From Phaseolus vulgaris (lineage: Eukaryota; Streptophyta; Magnoliopsida; Fabales; Fabaceae), in assembly GCF_000499845.2 (NCBI RefSeq), contig NC_023753.2:10734181-10798180 (forward strand): DNA of 64,000 nucleotides, given 5' to 3'. Below the pieces are notes generated by a model. The model had not been told where the DNA came from. It did no database searches and saw nothing but the letters and a program-made list of their open reading frames with translations. How positions within the stretch are numbered: the stretch's first letter is position 1; the number at the start of each line of letters is the position of its first letter. A program made the translations under genes and the position numbers. Shown one piece after another: positions 36,953 through 48,560 of this stretch.

Positions 36953-37412
36953 ATAACTATTCTTAATCTTTATCAAATGTGTGAAATTTTGATTTAGCTT
37001 TTATAAAATATTTTTCTTTATTTTTAATTTGTTTATTTTTTTAATATTCATTTTAAAATAAATAATAACATTTATTTTACTAATTTTATGTTTTTTTAAG
37101 TGTCGCGTTTAACGTCATACGACAATATTATCATATGTTACTTATAATAGTAACTTTTTTTCAATATGTATAAACAATTAACTAATTTTAGGAGATAAAA
37201 AAAAAGTTTTCAATATTAGAAAAATTAAAGACAGAGAAAATAAAGACAGGCAACGGAATCGAAATTCCTTTATTTTACATAACTAAAAGTATATTTATGT
37301 ATTTGAATATTTTCTATACAGTTAATCATTGTGCTGATAAAAAAAAAATACAGTTAATCATTGTTGTTTGATATAAGCATGTAGTGTATGAAATTCTTTT
37401 ATATATGGATAA
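36953..37412. other. AT-rich spacer between two LTR insertions
   Basis: No coding or structural signal seen. Confidence 0.5.
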
Positions 37413-37937
37413 TGTAATTAGGCCGAGAGATTAAAAAAATGTAATTGAATTATTTCTAGTACTTACAAGAATATTAAAAAATTAAAATAATATAAATTAA
37501 TAATAGAACAAAATAACATTGTATCAAAATTTAATAAATAGGTGCAAAACATTAAAAATATACTTAGTAATTGTAAGGGTGAAAAGTACAAATTCAATGA
37601 AGTTAAAGTCTAACAACAACCATAGGCGATCTGTTTAACATGTAAGTAGGGTGTTTTTATTTGATAATCAAACAAATTGATTATGACTTTATCATCAGAG
37701 CCCCTTGCAGGTACACACACCCACCTGAGAGTGATCATGGACCTAGAAGTCGAAAGCTGAATCAAATCCAATAGTTTAGTGATGGTCCACATCCAGTAGC
37801 CGAGAACATGCCCAAGCACATATAACAGAGTCCATGCTAGTTGATCCAGTAACCGAAAGCCCAAGTCAACAACAAGAGACTGAGAAGCCGAGAAGTCGAG
37901 AGGAGGGAGTTAATTGTTTCCAAGGCCCGTAAGAACA
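37413..37937 (+). repeat. 5' LTR of the Tat-like element
   Basis: It starts TGTAATTAGGCCGAG and ends GTAAGAACA. It aligns with 49356-49913 through tgattatgactttatcatc, gagccccttgcaggta, acacacccacctgagagtga and gatggtccacatccagta. Confidence 0.85.
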
Positions 37938-38049
37938 TTTTAGCGCCCACCATGAAGTCGAGAAGCGAGTTAACTAAAGAGGTGAAGAATGGCAAGTAGA
38001 AGAAGAGACCAAGCGGGAGGACAACCAAAATGTCATGCCAATGGCTATG

Positions 38050-39170
38050 TTGATGAGGTTACAAGAGAAGTTTAAAACTCTAAAGAAAAGTAATGAAGAA
38101 AAGTTGAGTATGTTAAAGCTGAAAATGCATATATGAAGCGGAAGTTGAATGAAGAAACAGTTTTGAACACAACTTCATATGAAATTGTTCAACCAACATA
38201 GAGACTCTATTGTCCGAGAACTGGAAAAATTTGTGAGAAGACATCCTTTTTTAGAAGCAATCATAGAGACTCCATTGTCTAGAACTGGAAAAATACAACT
38301 ATGGATAAGTACGATGGAAGCACGGACCCTGATGAACACATATCAATTTATACAACACATATAAGCTTGTATACCTGGAGTGACACCATCTTATGCCAAG
38401 TATTTCCAACCACACTAAAGGGAGCAGTTTTAAGTTGGTTTACTCATTTGCCACCATTATCTATTGATTGATTTGATACACTTGTTGAAAAGTTTGGAGC
38501 ACAATTTGCTACAAGGCAACCACATCACTTGACTTCAATCACTTTGGTGAATATAAGGCAGGAGAAAGGAGAGTCACTCAGGTTGTTTATGGAGCATTTT
38601 GGAAAGGTTGCACTAAAAAATCTAAGTCCATAACTAACAATGCACATATGATCACGGCATTAAGGTCGGGACCTTTTGCCGAAAGCCTTTGTAAAAAGCC
38701 AACAACTAATCTTGATGAGTTGAGACAACGTGCAACAAAGTTTATGCAAATGGAAGAGTTGAGGGAGCTTCGAAAATAGGTGAGGGCACATGGTGGAGTT
38801 GAAAAGAAACATAATGAAAGAGAAGAAGGGCAAAAATATAAAAGAGTTAGAGAAGGACCTCATGGACAAAAGTTTCCACATTATACACCTTTAAGCACTA
38901 ATAGAGCTCGAATATTACAATAGGCAATGGTTGTAGAGATAATACCACCATCGAGAAAAACACGAACATCAGAACAAGCTGATCAAAGTAAGCACTGTCA
39001 ATATAACAGAAATCATGGTCATCACACAGAAGAATGCATAGCTTTGAAAGACCAAATAGAAGAGTTAGTTCAGGTTGGGCAGTTAAAGCGTTTTGTAAGA
39101 GATGGAGGGATACTGAGAAGGGGAAGAAGTCCAAATCAAAGGGAAATGAGGTATGCGAGTAGAAGGTAAG
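38050..39170 (+). pseudogene. Degenerate Tat-lineage gag
   Basis: Broken frames with gag motifs homologous to those of the minus-strand relic at 24757-28381: DEHISIYTTHISLYTW, TLKGAVLSWFTHLPPLSID and then a stop. A CCHC-like knuckle, CQYNRNHGHHTEEC, lies at about 38996-39037. Numerous stops and frameshifts are present. Confidence 0.75.
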
Positions 39171-39364
39171 AACATTTTTATAAGATGAAAGAAGGGAGGG
39201 AAGGGTCGAAAGAAGAGAAGAAAGAAATCGTCAAACTCCTCAAAGGAGTAGAAGCTGCGAACAAAGTTTGAGTAGGCCTATCAGAGGTTTTATCAACACT
39301 ATATTCTGAAGGGTTTGCTTGAGGGGGAATGATATAAGGTTTGCAAGAGTAAGAAAGTATAAGG

Positions 39365-40437
39365 TTGAATCCTTGTAAACGTGTTTTTGGGGTGAGAGGT
39401 GGAAAATTCTTAGGATTTATGTTGACTAACAGAAGGATTAAAGCAAACCCTGACAAGTGTGAAAGAATATGGAAAATGAGAAGTCCAACTAACTTAAAAG
39501 AAATTCAGAGGTTAGTTGGAAGATTGATTGCCTTAGCAAGATTCTTACCATTCCTAGTCGAAAGGATGAGACCTATAATCAAACGGTTGAGAAAAGTAGA
39601 AGCTTTCAAGTGGAATGAGTAGTGTGAGTAAACCTTCCTAATGATCAAGAAAATGTTAGTTGAACCCCCAATTTTAGTGAAACCAGCGTCATCTCAGCCC
39701 ATTATTGTATACTTAGCTACTTCACATGAAGCCATAGGAGTAGCTTTGGTCCAAGAGTTCCCAAAACAAAAGCCAATCTACTTTGTGTGTCGAGCCCTAC
39801 AAAATGCCGAAACTAGGTCTCAACTTGTAGAGAAAATAGCCATTACCTTGGTGTATGCAGCGAGACGTCTTCGACCATACTTTCAAAATCATCAGATAAT
39901 AGTGAGAACCGATTGTCCGATAGCAAAAGTTTTGAGAAAACCAGAGCTTGCATGAAGAATGGTAGCGTGGTCAATCGAGCTTTCAGAGTTTGGAATAAAA
40001 TATGAGTCGAGAGGAATAATCAAAGCACAATCTCTTGCAGATTTCATCATCGAGTTGCCGACAACACCATTGGAAGGAGACACGTGGACTTTATACATAG
40101 ATGGGTCATCAAACAAGAAAGGAAGCAAAGCAGGAATAGTGTTGGAAAGGTCGAGAAATTTCCAACTCGAAACGAAATATGAAGCTTTAATTGCAGGTTT
40201 GTTGCTTGCTAGGGACATGAGAGCAATGATTGCAGAAGCGATTCTCAATTAACTATAGGACATATAAGAGGTGAGTACCAGGTAAAAGATCATTTGTTGT
40301 TACAATATTATCATAAAGTTTTAAATATCAAGCAAAAGTTCAACAAGCTCAAAATTGAGCATATTCTGATAGAACAAAATTCAAGAGTAGATTCGTTATC
40401 CAAGTTAGCCAGGCAAAGAAGACTTCTATGAATAGTA
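39365..40437 (+). pseudogene. Reverse transcriptase tail and RNase H of the Tat-like element
   Basis: The reverse transcriptase C-terminal segment includes GGKFLGFMLTNRRIKANPDK and LKEIQRLVGRLIALARFLP. It is followed by an RNase H-like region (EAIGVALVQE, KPIYFVCRALQNAETR) and a second RNase H-type stretch (WTLYIDGSSNKKGSKAGIVL, ETKYEALIAGLLLAR). Stops at about 39620 and 39953 and a frame change near 40250 break it. It ends directly at the left LTR of the nested Copia. Confidence 0.8.
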
Positions 40438-40446
40438 TCAAGACTC

Positions 40447-41583
40447 TGTTGAACCAAGTGGGGTTCAATGGTTTGAAGAATCCAAATCCTTTGAAGGATG
40501 ATGAAGCCTCTGCTTTGCTTGATGTTGTTGTGCTGGTTTAAGCTTTGTTCTGGGGTAGTTTAATGTTGTAATCAACCCTTAGATTAAATCTCAAAGCAAT
40601 TAGCATCTCAATTTTAACAAAGTAAAATGTTTTTCAAACTAAGTTGAAACAACCGATTGTTTTGTCGAAACAACCGATTGTTTACACTTAGGTGTTTTGA
40701 GAAAGTTTGAAAACTGTTTTTGAATGGTGAATTTTGTTAAGTAACAAAACAACCGATTGATTCGAGGAAACAATCGATTGTTTGTTTTGAAACCATAACA
40801 GAAAAACTGTTTTCTTTGACTGAGCTTTAAATGCTTTAACTGAATACGCTCCAGTCATTAAATGCTTTGACCAATCTGTTTTAAATGCAATTAAGAGTTT
40901 GTTAAGATTTGATAACAAACTATATTCTTAGATATATTCTGAAAAACTGTTTTATGTTTTAAGAATCTTGAAACAAAGTTTTGAACTAAGAGTTTTTCAA
41001 AGAGTTCTGAAATTGCTTAAGAGTTGAGAGATTGATCAAGGTGCTGAATAGGATTCTACTTGTATTGATTTCAGATATTAATTTGTAACAAGTGTAATCT
41101 TTGTAAACTGCTGAACATTTTGTGTGTGTGTTTTGCTGAGATTGGTTGTGTGTTCTTGAGGTGTTCAAGATCAACAATCTTAGTGTTGGCCAAGGAGAGT
41201 GTGTTTCTTGAGGTGTTTAGGGTCATTCTCTTGGTTGTGGTGTAAGTGATCAAGTGGTGATTGCTTAGTGGATATCCTCAGGGTTTCTGAGAAGACTGGA
41301 TGTAGCTCTTGTTTGGAGTGAACCAGTATAAACAACTGTGTACAATTTCTCTATCCCTATCTCTTTAATTCAGTTTTGATTTTTTGGAACTGGTATAAAC
41401 AACCGATTGTTTCGCTAAAACAACCGATTGTTTTTCCAGCTTTGTGCTTTTGCTGATTGTTTTGGAAAAACTGAATGCTTAATCAAGGTGCTTTCAAAGA
41501 ATTTTCATTCTAAGGTTAAAAGTTTGCAAAAATCCTTCTTAAACAATTCACCCCCGTCTTGTTTAAGGCCATATATTCTAACA
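40447..41583 (+). repeat. 5' LTR of the Copia element
   Basis: 1,137 bp. It contains three pairs of caaccgattg (one member caatcgattg) spaced 21 bp (40650/40671, 40750/40771, 41400/41421). Confidence 0.93.
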
Positions 41584-41643
41584 ATTGGCATCAAGAGCTT
41601 GGTTCTTGAAAGTTATTCAAGTTGATCTAAAAATCTTTTTTCT

Positions 41644-42736
41644 ATGGCTGGAAAACTATCTTTTGAGGAGGGTGCTTCAATCTACAAACCACCTTTATTC
41701 TGTGGATTGAATTATAAGTTTTGGGAAGCAAGAATGAAAATCTTTATTGAATCCATTGATCAAAGAATTAGGGACTCAATTGAGAATGGTCCTTACATTC
41801 CAAAGTTCAAAAAGGAAAATGCTTTCTTTACAAAACCTTTGTCCAAATGGACAGATGATGAATGTAAGATGGCTCAGCTTGATAAGTCTGCTCAAAATAT
41901 TATAGCTTCTGCACTAGAAACTAATGAATTTTTCAGAATATCAAAGTGCAAAACTACTAAGGAAATGTGGGAGACACTCAAGGCTGCTCATGAACCAAAG
42001 GAAGCAATGACAAAGAGTCAAGCAAGAAGAAAGAAAAGGCAAAACAAGAAAAAGCCTCAATCTTTGCTTAATGGCCAGAAGGGAGGATGACTCATGTAGT
42101 GTAAGTTCATCAAACTCTTCAAACTCTGAAAATTATGGTCAATTGCTTCAAGCCTTTCAAGAAACTCATGAAGAAGCCAACCGATTGGCTCTCTTGAACA
42201 ATTGATTGAAAGAAAAGAATAGTTGGCTTGAAAACGGAGTAAAGGCACTGGAAGAGGATTTAGAAAATTCAAAAATGGATTTTGAAAATCTGGAAATCAT
42301 TTACAAAAACTCCTCTTGCAAGTGTGATACTCTAGTTTGTGATAATTGCGAAAATCTTGAAAAGAAGGTCCATTATCTTGTTAAAACAGTGGATAAGCTT
42401 TCTAAAGGCCAATCTAACTTTGAGAGTGTGCTAGCATCTCAAAATTGTGTTTTTGGAAAATCTGGATTGGGTTTTAATCCACAAAACAAGCAAGATAGAT
42501 TTTCAAAATCATTTTCGAAAATGCCAGAAAAACAATCGATTGGACCATCGAAACAACCGATTGTTACATGCTTCTATTGCATGAAAAGAGGTCATTCTGT
42601 GCGATTCTGTAAAATCAGAAAACATGTTGTTCCTAAAGGGCTTATGAAGTGGATTCCCAAGAAAAATAAAGCTTGTATTGATGAGTATAAACCAAATGGA
42701 CCCACATTCATAAGGGGACCAAACCTATGTACTTGA
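41644..42736 (+). pseudogene. Copia gag, frame-broken
   Basis: The first frame (41644-42090) starts with a Copia gag N-terminus (PPLFCGLNYKFWEARMKIFI) and then leaves frame after KAAHE near 41995, where normal gag sequence appears to be deleted. A second frame resumes near 42060 and stops at about 42205. A third (42206-42736) carries a coiled-coil region and a CCHC zinc knuckle, CFYCMKRGHSVRFC (about 42572-42613). At least two frame breaks are present. Confidence 0.85.
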
Positions 42737-42926
42737 AAATCTTTTTTGTAGGACATCTTGGAGGAAAGAAAACAACTTTGGTACTTGGACAGTGGATGCT
42801 CCAAGCATATGACAGGGGACAAATCAAAGTTCCTGAGAATCCTTCAAGCAAGAGGGTCATGTCACCTATGGAGACAACAACAAAGGAAGAATTCTTGGAA
42901 AAGGATCCATAGGAGATGAAAGCATC
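42737..42926 (+). pseudogene. Copia protease region, frame-broken
   Basis: The aspartic protease region between the zinc knuckle and the pol frame is readable only by changing frame. The sequence around 42785-42815 corresponds to the usual active-site neighbourhood (DSGCS-type), but no single frame spans it. Confidence 0.6.
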
Positions 42927-45737
42927 TTGGTGATTCATGATGTGCTCTTTGTTGAAGGCCTAAAGCATAATCTTCTTAGTATTAGCCAACTATGTGACAA
43001 GGGGTATCAAGTGATGTTCAAGACAAACACATGTGAAATCTATCTACCCAACACCAAAGAGGTAATGTTGGTAGGTAAGAGAGTTAATAATGTGTATCTT
43101 CTAGATATCTCTTCACCATGTTCAATTGGATGTCTTCTATCCAAGCAAGATGAATCTTGGCTTTGGCATAGAAGAATTGCTCATATTCACATGAATCATT
43201 TGAACAAGCTAATATCAAAAGATCTTGTGATTGGGCTGCCAAAACTCAAGTTTAAGAGGGATCACATTTGTGAAGCTTGCCAAAAGGGGAAACAAGTGAA
43301 AAGTTCTTTTCAAACCAAAAATATTGTCTCTTCATTGAGACCTTTTGAACTCCTTCACATGGATCTCTTTGGACCCTCTAGAACTATGAGTCTTGGTGGA
43401 AATTATTATGCTCTTGTTATTGTTGATGATTTCTCTAGGTACTCTTGGACTTTGTTCTTGGAATCAAAGAGTGATGCCTTTGCTGCATTCAAAAAGTTAG
43501 CAATAAGGCTTGAAAACACAAAGAACAGCAACATAGGCTCCATAAGGAGTGACCATCGAGGAGAATTCCAAAATGAGAAGTTTGCAAAGTTTTGTGAGAA
43601 GTTGGGGATTCTACATAATTTCTCTGCTCCAAGAACACCACAACAAAATGGAGTTGTAGAGAGGAAGAACAAATCTCTTGAAGAGCTTGCAAGGACAATG
43701 CTTAGTGAGTCATCACTTCCTAAGTATTTTTGGGCAGATGCAGTGAGCACCTCTTGTTATGTGATGAATAGGGTGCTTATAAGGCCCATTTTGAAGAAAA
43801 CTCCATATGAACTTTTCAATGGAAGGAAGCCTAACATCAGTCACCTCAAAGTCTTTGGTTGTAGCTGTTTCGTTCTCAACAATGGAAAGGAAAGCTTGGG
43901 AAAGTTTGATGAGAAAGCTGACCTTGGCATTTTCATTGGTTATTCTCTCACAAGCCATGCATATAGAGTCTACAACAAAAGATTGATGACTGTAGAAGAA
44001 TCAGTTCATGTAGTCTTTGATGAGGTAGATCGCAAAATCAGTGAGAACCCAAAGATCAGTGCTGAGGAAGACGAACAAAGCATCAATTTGGAAAAGCTGG
44101 ATATCTGTGCAGAAAAACAACTGGTTGATTCGCAGAAACAACCGATTGAAATTCTGCAACAGAGTGAGCTGCCCAAAGAGTGGAGGATTCCTAGAGATCT
44201 CTCAGTGGATAACATCATAGGGCAGATAAAGGAAGGTGTCTCCACACGTAGCTCCATCTCAAACTACTGCAGGCACACGACTTTTGTTTCTCAAATTGAA
44301 CCAAAGTCAATTGAAGAAGCTCTCAAGGATGAGAAGTGGGTTGAAGCTATGCATGAAGAGCTAAACCAATTTGAAAGAAATGAGGTATGGTTTCTTGTCC
44401 CTAAAACTAATGAAATGAATATTATTGGTTTAAAATGGGTTTTCACGAACAAGCTAGATGAGGATGGAGTGATCACTAGAAACAAAGCAAGGCTAGTTGC
44501 CAAAGGCTACAATCAAGAAGAGGGCATAGACTATGGTGAAACCTTTGCTCCTGTGGCTAGATTGGAGGTTGTGAGGCTGCTGCTGGCTTTTGCATGTATG
44601 AGTGGTTTTAAACTCTTCCAAATGGATGTAAAGAGTGCCTTCTTGAATGACTACATCAATGAGGAAGTCTATGTAGATCAACCACCGGGTTTTGAAGATC
44701 ACAAGTATCCCAACCATGTCTTCAAGTTGAAGAAAGCTTTGTATGGACTGAAACAAACTCCAAGGCAGTGGTATGAGAGGCTTAGCAACTTTCTGCTATC
44801 TCATGGTTATGAAAGAGGAATGGTAGACAAGACTCTCTTTAACAAGAAGTCAAATGCAAAAATAATTCTTGTGCAAATCTATGTTGATGACATCTTTGGT
44901 GCTACACAAGATAGGTTGTGTGAAGAATTTGTGGCTGCAATGAAAGGTGAGTTTGAAATGTCTATGATGGGAGAACTATCTTTCTTTCTTGGATTGCAGG
45001 TTAAACAAACAAAAGATGGGATCTTCTTAAGTCAATCAAAGTATTGCAAGGAAATTCTCAAAAAGTTTGAAATGGAGAATTGCAAAGAGGCAAGCACTCC
45101 AATGCCATCAAGCTGCTACATGGATGCAGATGCTGCTGGAAAGAGTATAGATCAAACAAAATACAGAGGTTTGATTGGATCATTGCTTTATCTAACAGCA
45201 AGTAGGCCGGACATCATGTTTGCGGTGTGTCTATGTGCAAGATATCAAGCAAATCCTAAAGAGTCACACTTCAAAGCTGCAAAAAGGATTTTGAAATATC
45301 TCAAAGGAACATCATCTGTAGGACTATGGTATCCTTCTCATTCTCCAATACATTTAATTGGTTATTCAGATTCTGACTTTGCAGGTTGCAAGCTAGATAG
45401 AAAGAGCACAAGTGGCACTTGTCACCTTCTTGGCTCAAGCCTAATCTCATGGCATAGCAAGAAGCAAGCATGTGTTGCTCTCTCTACTGTTGAGGCAGAA
45501 TATATAGTTGTTGGTAGCTGCTGTGCACAGATCCTATTGCTCAAACAACAACTTGCAGATTTTGGTTTACAAATCAACAAAGTTCCTTTGATGTGTGATA
45601 ACACAAGTGCAATAAATCTTACCAAAAATCAAATCCAACACTCAAAGACCAAACATATTGAAATAAGACATCATTTCATCAGAGATCATGTGCAAAATGG
45701 GAACTGTGAAGTAAAGTTTGTGGAGACCAAACTGTAG
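42927..45737 (+). CDS. Copia pol: integrase, reverse transcriptase, RNase H (936 codons, ends at a premature TAG)
   Basis: Domains in order: GAG-pre-integrase (LWHRRIAHIHMNHLNKL, about residues 75-95); integrase with ELLHMDLFGPSR, then RSDHRGEFQNEKFAKF and PRTPQQNGVVERKN (about 140-250); reverse transcriptase with LVAKGYNQEEGIDYGETFAP, FQMDVKSAFLNDYINEEVYV and the catalytic IYVDDI (about 500-680); RNase H with SDSDFAGCKLDRKSTSG and LSTVEAEYI (about 810-860). The frame ends at a TAG at 45735-45737. The same frame continues with LADIFTKPLPKERFFFL, the normal Copia end, to a stop near 45830. A single CAG-to-TAG change would explain this. The integrase motif has RSDHRGEF where most relatives have a Gly in place of the Arg. 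Confidence 0.92.
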   Translation: MVIHDVLFVEGLKHNLLSISQLCDKGYQVMFKTNTCEIYLPNTKEVMLVGKRVNNVYLLDISSPCSIGCLLSKQDESWLWHRRIAHIHMNHLNKLISKDLVIGLPKLKFKRDHICEACQKGKQVKSSFQTKNIVSSLRPFELLHMDLFGPSRTMSLGGNYYALVIVDDFSRYSWTLFLESKSDAFAAFKKLAIRLENTKNSNIGSIRSDHRGEFQNEKFAKFCEKLGILHNFSAPRTPQQNGVVERKNKSLEELARTMLSESSLPKYFWADAVSTSCYVMNRVLIRPILKKTPYELFNGRKPNISHLKVFGCSCFVLNNGKESLGKFDEKADLGIFIGYSLTSHAYRVYNKRLMTVEESVHVVFDEVDRKISENPKISAEEDEQSINLEKLDICAEKQLVDSQKQPIEILQQSELPKEWRIPRDLSVDNIIGQIKEGVSTRSSISNYCRHTTFVSQIEPKSIEEALKDEKWVEAMHEELNQFERNEVWFLVPKTNEMNIIGLKWVFTNKLDEDGVITRNKARLVAKGYNQEEGIDYGETFAPVARLEVVRLLLAFACMSGFKLFQMDVKSAFLNDYINEEVYVDQPPGFEDHKYPNHVFKLKKALYGLKQTPRQWYERLSNFLLSHGYERGMVDKTLFNKKSNAKIILVQIYVDDIFGATQDRLCEEFVAAMKGEFEMSMMGELSFFLGLQVKQTKDGIFLSQSKYCKEILKKFEMENCKEASTPMPSSCYMDADAAGKSIDQTKYRGLIGSLLYLTASRPDIMFAVCLCARYQANPKESHFKAAKRILKYLKGTSSVGLWYPSHSPIHLIGYSDSDFAGCKLDRKSTSGTCHLLGSSLISWHSKKQACVALSTVEAEYIVVGSCCAQILLLKQQLADFGLQINKVPLMCDNTSAINLTKNQIQHSKTKHIEIRHHFIRDHVQNGNCEVKFVETKL

Positions 45738-46147
45738 CTAGCTGACATCTTCACAAAGCCTTTGCCAAAAGAGAGGTTTTTCTTCTTGAGAAATGAGTTA
45801 GGTATTCTTGATCTTAATAATCTCTCTTAAATTTGTCTTTGATACATGTTAAAGTCTATTTGTGAAGACAAATAGGGGGAGAATTATTGGTTCTTGTATA
45901 TCTGTGTCTTATATGCAATAAAATGTTTAAATCTCTAAGTATAAAAGTGTTTTCTGTTGCTGCTGATAGAAACAACCGATTGTTTCGTGTAAACAACCGA
46001 TTGTTTATTATGTTTAAAGAGTTGTAATCTAACTTGCTGTTGTAAGAAGCTTTGGATAGTATGAATGCTTTCTCTGTAGGAACTGCTTCAGATTTAATCA
46101 GTACAACACAAGCACCAGGGATTTGTCTTCATCAAATAGGGGGAGAT

Positions 46148-47288
46148 TGTTGAACCAAGTGGTGTTCAATGTTTTGAAGAATCCAAATCCTTTGAAGGAT
46201 GATGAAGCCTCTGCTTTGCTTGATGCTGTTGTGCTGGTTTAAGCTTTGTTCTGGGGTAGTTTAATGTTGTAATCAACCCTTAGATTAAATCTCAAAGCAA
46301 TTAGCATCTCAATTTTAACAAAGTAAAATGTTTTTCAAACTAAGTTGAAACAACCGATTGTTTTATCGAAACAACCGATTGTTTACACTTAGATGTTTTG
46401 AGAAAGTTTGAAAACTGTTTTTGAATGGTGAATTTTGTTAAGTAACAAAGCAACCGATTGATTCGAGGAAACAATCGATTGTTTGTTTTGAAACCATAAC
46501 AGAAAAACTGTTTTCTTTGACTGAGCTTTAAATGCTTTAACTGAATACGCTCCAGTCATTAAATGCTTTGACCAATCTGTTTTAAATGCAATTAAGAGTT
46601 TGTTAAGATTTGATAACAAACTATATTCTTAGATATATTCTGAAAAACTGTTTTACGTTTTAAGAATCTTGAAACAAAGTTTTGAACTAAGAGTTTTTCA
46701 AAGAGTTCTGAGATTGCTTAAGAGTTGAGAGATTGATCAAGGTGCTGAATAGGATTCTACTTGTATTGATTTCAGATATTCATCTGTAACAAGTGTAATC
46801 TTTGTAAACTGCTGAACATTTCGTGTGTGTGTTTTGCTGAGATTGGTTGTGTGTTCTTGAGGTGTTCAAGATCAACAATCTTAGTGTTGGCCAAGGAGAG
46901 TGTGTTTCTTGAGGTGTTCAAGGTCATTCTCTTGGTTGTGGTGTAAGTGATCAAGTGGTGATTGCTTAGTGGATATCCTCAGGGTTTCTGAGAAGACTGG
47001 ATGTAGCTCTTGTTTGGAGTGAACCGGTATAAACAACTGTGTACAATTTCTCTATCCCTATCTCTTTAATTCAGTTTTGATTTTTTGGAACTGGTATAAA
47101 CAACCGATTGTTTCGCTAAAACAACCGATTGTTTTTCCAGCTTTGTGCTTTTGCTGATTGTTTTGGAAAAACTGAATGCTTAATCAAGGTGCTTTCAAAG
47201 AATTTTCATTCTAAGGTTAAAAGTTTGCAAAAATCCTTCTTAAACAATTCACCCCCCCCCCCCTCGTTTAAGGCCATATATTCTAACA
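46148..47288 (+). repeat. 3' LTR of the Copia element
   Basis: 1,141 bp, nearly identical to the left LTR. A run of 12 C at 47252-47263 replaces a shorter C-run in the left copy. Confidence 0.93.
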
Positions 47289-47289
47289 T

Positions 47290-48000
47290 ACTCAACCAAT
47301 GTACATAATACCTCTCGGTCAAGGATGCTTTCTCATTCCAAAAGAGAATCCCTCTTTAGATTGAACTGTTTAATGAAGAAATCATTTCTAAAAGCATGTT
47401 GTCATTCTCTTACTTCAAGAACGAAAAGTAACAACTCTCGGTCAAGGAAATTTTCACTCCAACTGAATCCCTCCTGAGAGAAAACTTATTTCAGTCAAGT
47501 CAAAACTCTCAACCAAGGAAGTTTTCACTCCTGGTGAATCTTTTTCGAGAGAAATACTTTTCAAAGTTTTCACTCCAGGTGAATCCCTCCCAATAGAAAT
47601 ACATTTCAAAGTTTTCACTCCATGTGAATCCCTTTTGAGAAGAAACTTATATAATCTAATGCTCCAAAACTCTCGGCCAAGGAAGTTTTCACACCAGGTG
47701 AATCCCTCCCGAAAGAAATACATTTCAAAGTTTTCACTCCAGGTGAATCTCTCTCAAGAAGAAACTTATATAATCTAATGCTCCTGAACTCTCGGCCAAG
47801 GAAGTTTTCATTCCAGGTGAATCTCTCCCAAGAGAAATACATTTCAAAATTTTCACCATAAGCAAATCCCTTCTAAGACAAATCTACATAATCCAACACT
47901 TCAAAACTCTCGGCCAAAGATGTTTTTCAGCGTAAGTAAATTCTCCTTCAAGAAAAACTTATTTTATTTAAGTTGAATCTCTCGGCTTAAGAGAAAACAC
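47290..48000. repeat. Tandem-repeat zone A in the Tat-like 3' region
   Basis: The phrases ctcggccaaggaagttttca, ctccaggtgaatccctc and gagaaatacatttcaaag recur many times between about 47425 and 47960, in a higher-order pattern of alternating roughly 55-60-bp modules (cores near 47447, 47510, 47568, 47610, 47683, 47730, 47803). Copies are diverged and the array is non-coding. Confidence 0.7.
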
Positions 48001-48114
48001 AAATCTCTCGACAAAAAATGTTTTCAATATAAGTGAATTCGTTTTGGAAAATAACTTATCTTGTTAAACTAAATGTTCTTAACTAAATATAAGCTCTCGA
48101 ATAAAACCATCTAA

Positions 48115-48560
48115 TCATTTTTTCATGATTTGTTTGGAAAGGTCGAGAGGTCGAAAGGTTTAAGACCATTAACCATCTTTACATGATTTATTTTATCACA
48201 AGTTGATATGTCGAAAACGTCAAATATCCTAGAGGTCGAAAGGCTTCATACCATTCAACTATTTTTACATGATTTATTTTATCATAAGTTGATATGTTGA
48301 AAATGTCAAATGGGTTAGAGGTCGAAAGGTTTGAGACCATTTAACCATCTTTACATGATTTATTTTATCATAAGTTGATATGTTGAAAATGTCAAATGGT
48401 TGAGAGATCGAAAGGTTTAAGATCATTTAACTATCTTTACATGATTTTTTTTATCATAAGTTGAAAACGTCGAGAGGTTGAAAAGTCGTAAGCATATTTC
48501 GTTTAAAATGTAAGCTTAAAACAATTAATCATTTTTACATGAGTTGTTTTATAAGTTTAC
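48115..48560. repeat. Tandem-repeat zone B in the Tat-like 3' region (about 85-90 bp units)
   Basis: The block accatttaaccatcttta - catgatttattttatca - taagttgatatgttgaaaa - gtcgaaaggtt repeats about five times, with starts near 48112, 48170, 48257, 48334 and 48423. It is unrelated in sequence to zone A and lies between zone A and the antisense ORF. Confidence 0.7.

Larger units (their letters stand above)
40447..47288 (+). mobile_element. Nearly full-length, recent Ty1/Copia element nested in the Tat-like element
   Basis: LTRs at 40447-41583 and 46148-47288 both run TGTTGAACC...TTCTAACA. By eye they differ at about 15 substitutions plus a poly-C length change, about 98-99% identity. A primer-binding-like attggcatcaagagcttgg follows the left LTR, and a polypurine tract (aaatagggggagat) precedes the right one. 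Flanks are gactc and tactc, a target duplication with one mismatch. The interior holds gag (from 41644), a broken protease, and one long integrase-reverse transcriptase-RNase H frame. Gag and protease frame breaks and a stop in RNase H suggest it is not autonomous despite its youth. No envelope-like ORF is present. Confidence 0.93.

Noticed and set aside
42057..45625. Several minus-strand frames under the Copia pol
   Set aside because: All are shadows of the long plus-strand pol frame with its clear domain motifs.
47425..48560. CRISPR-like repeat-spacer layout
   Set aside because: The window is a plant nuclear genome. The repeats are long, diverged and directly contiguous without unique spacers, and lie inside a retrotransposon.
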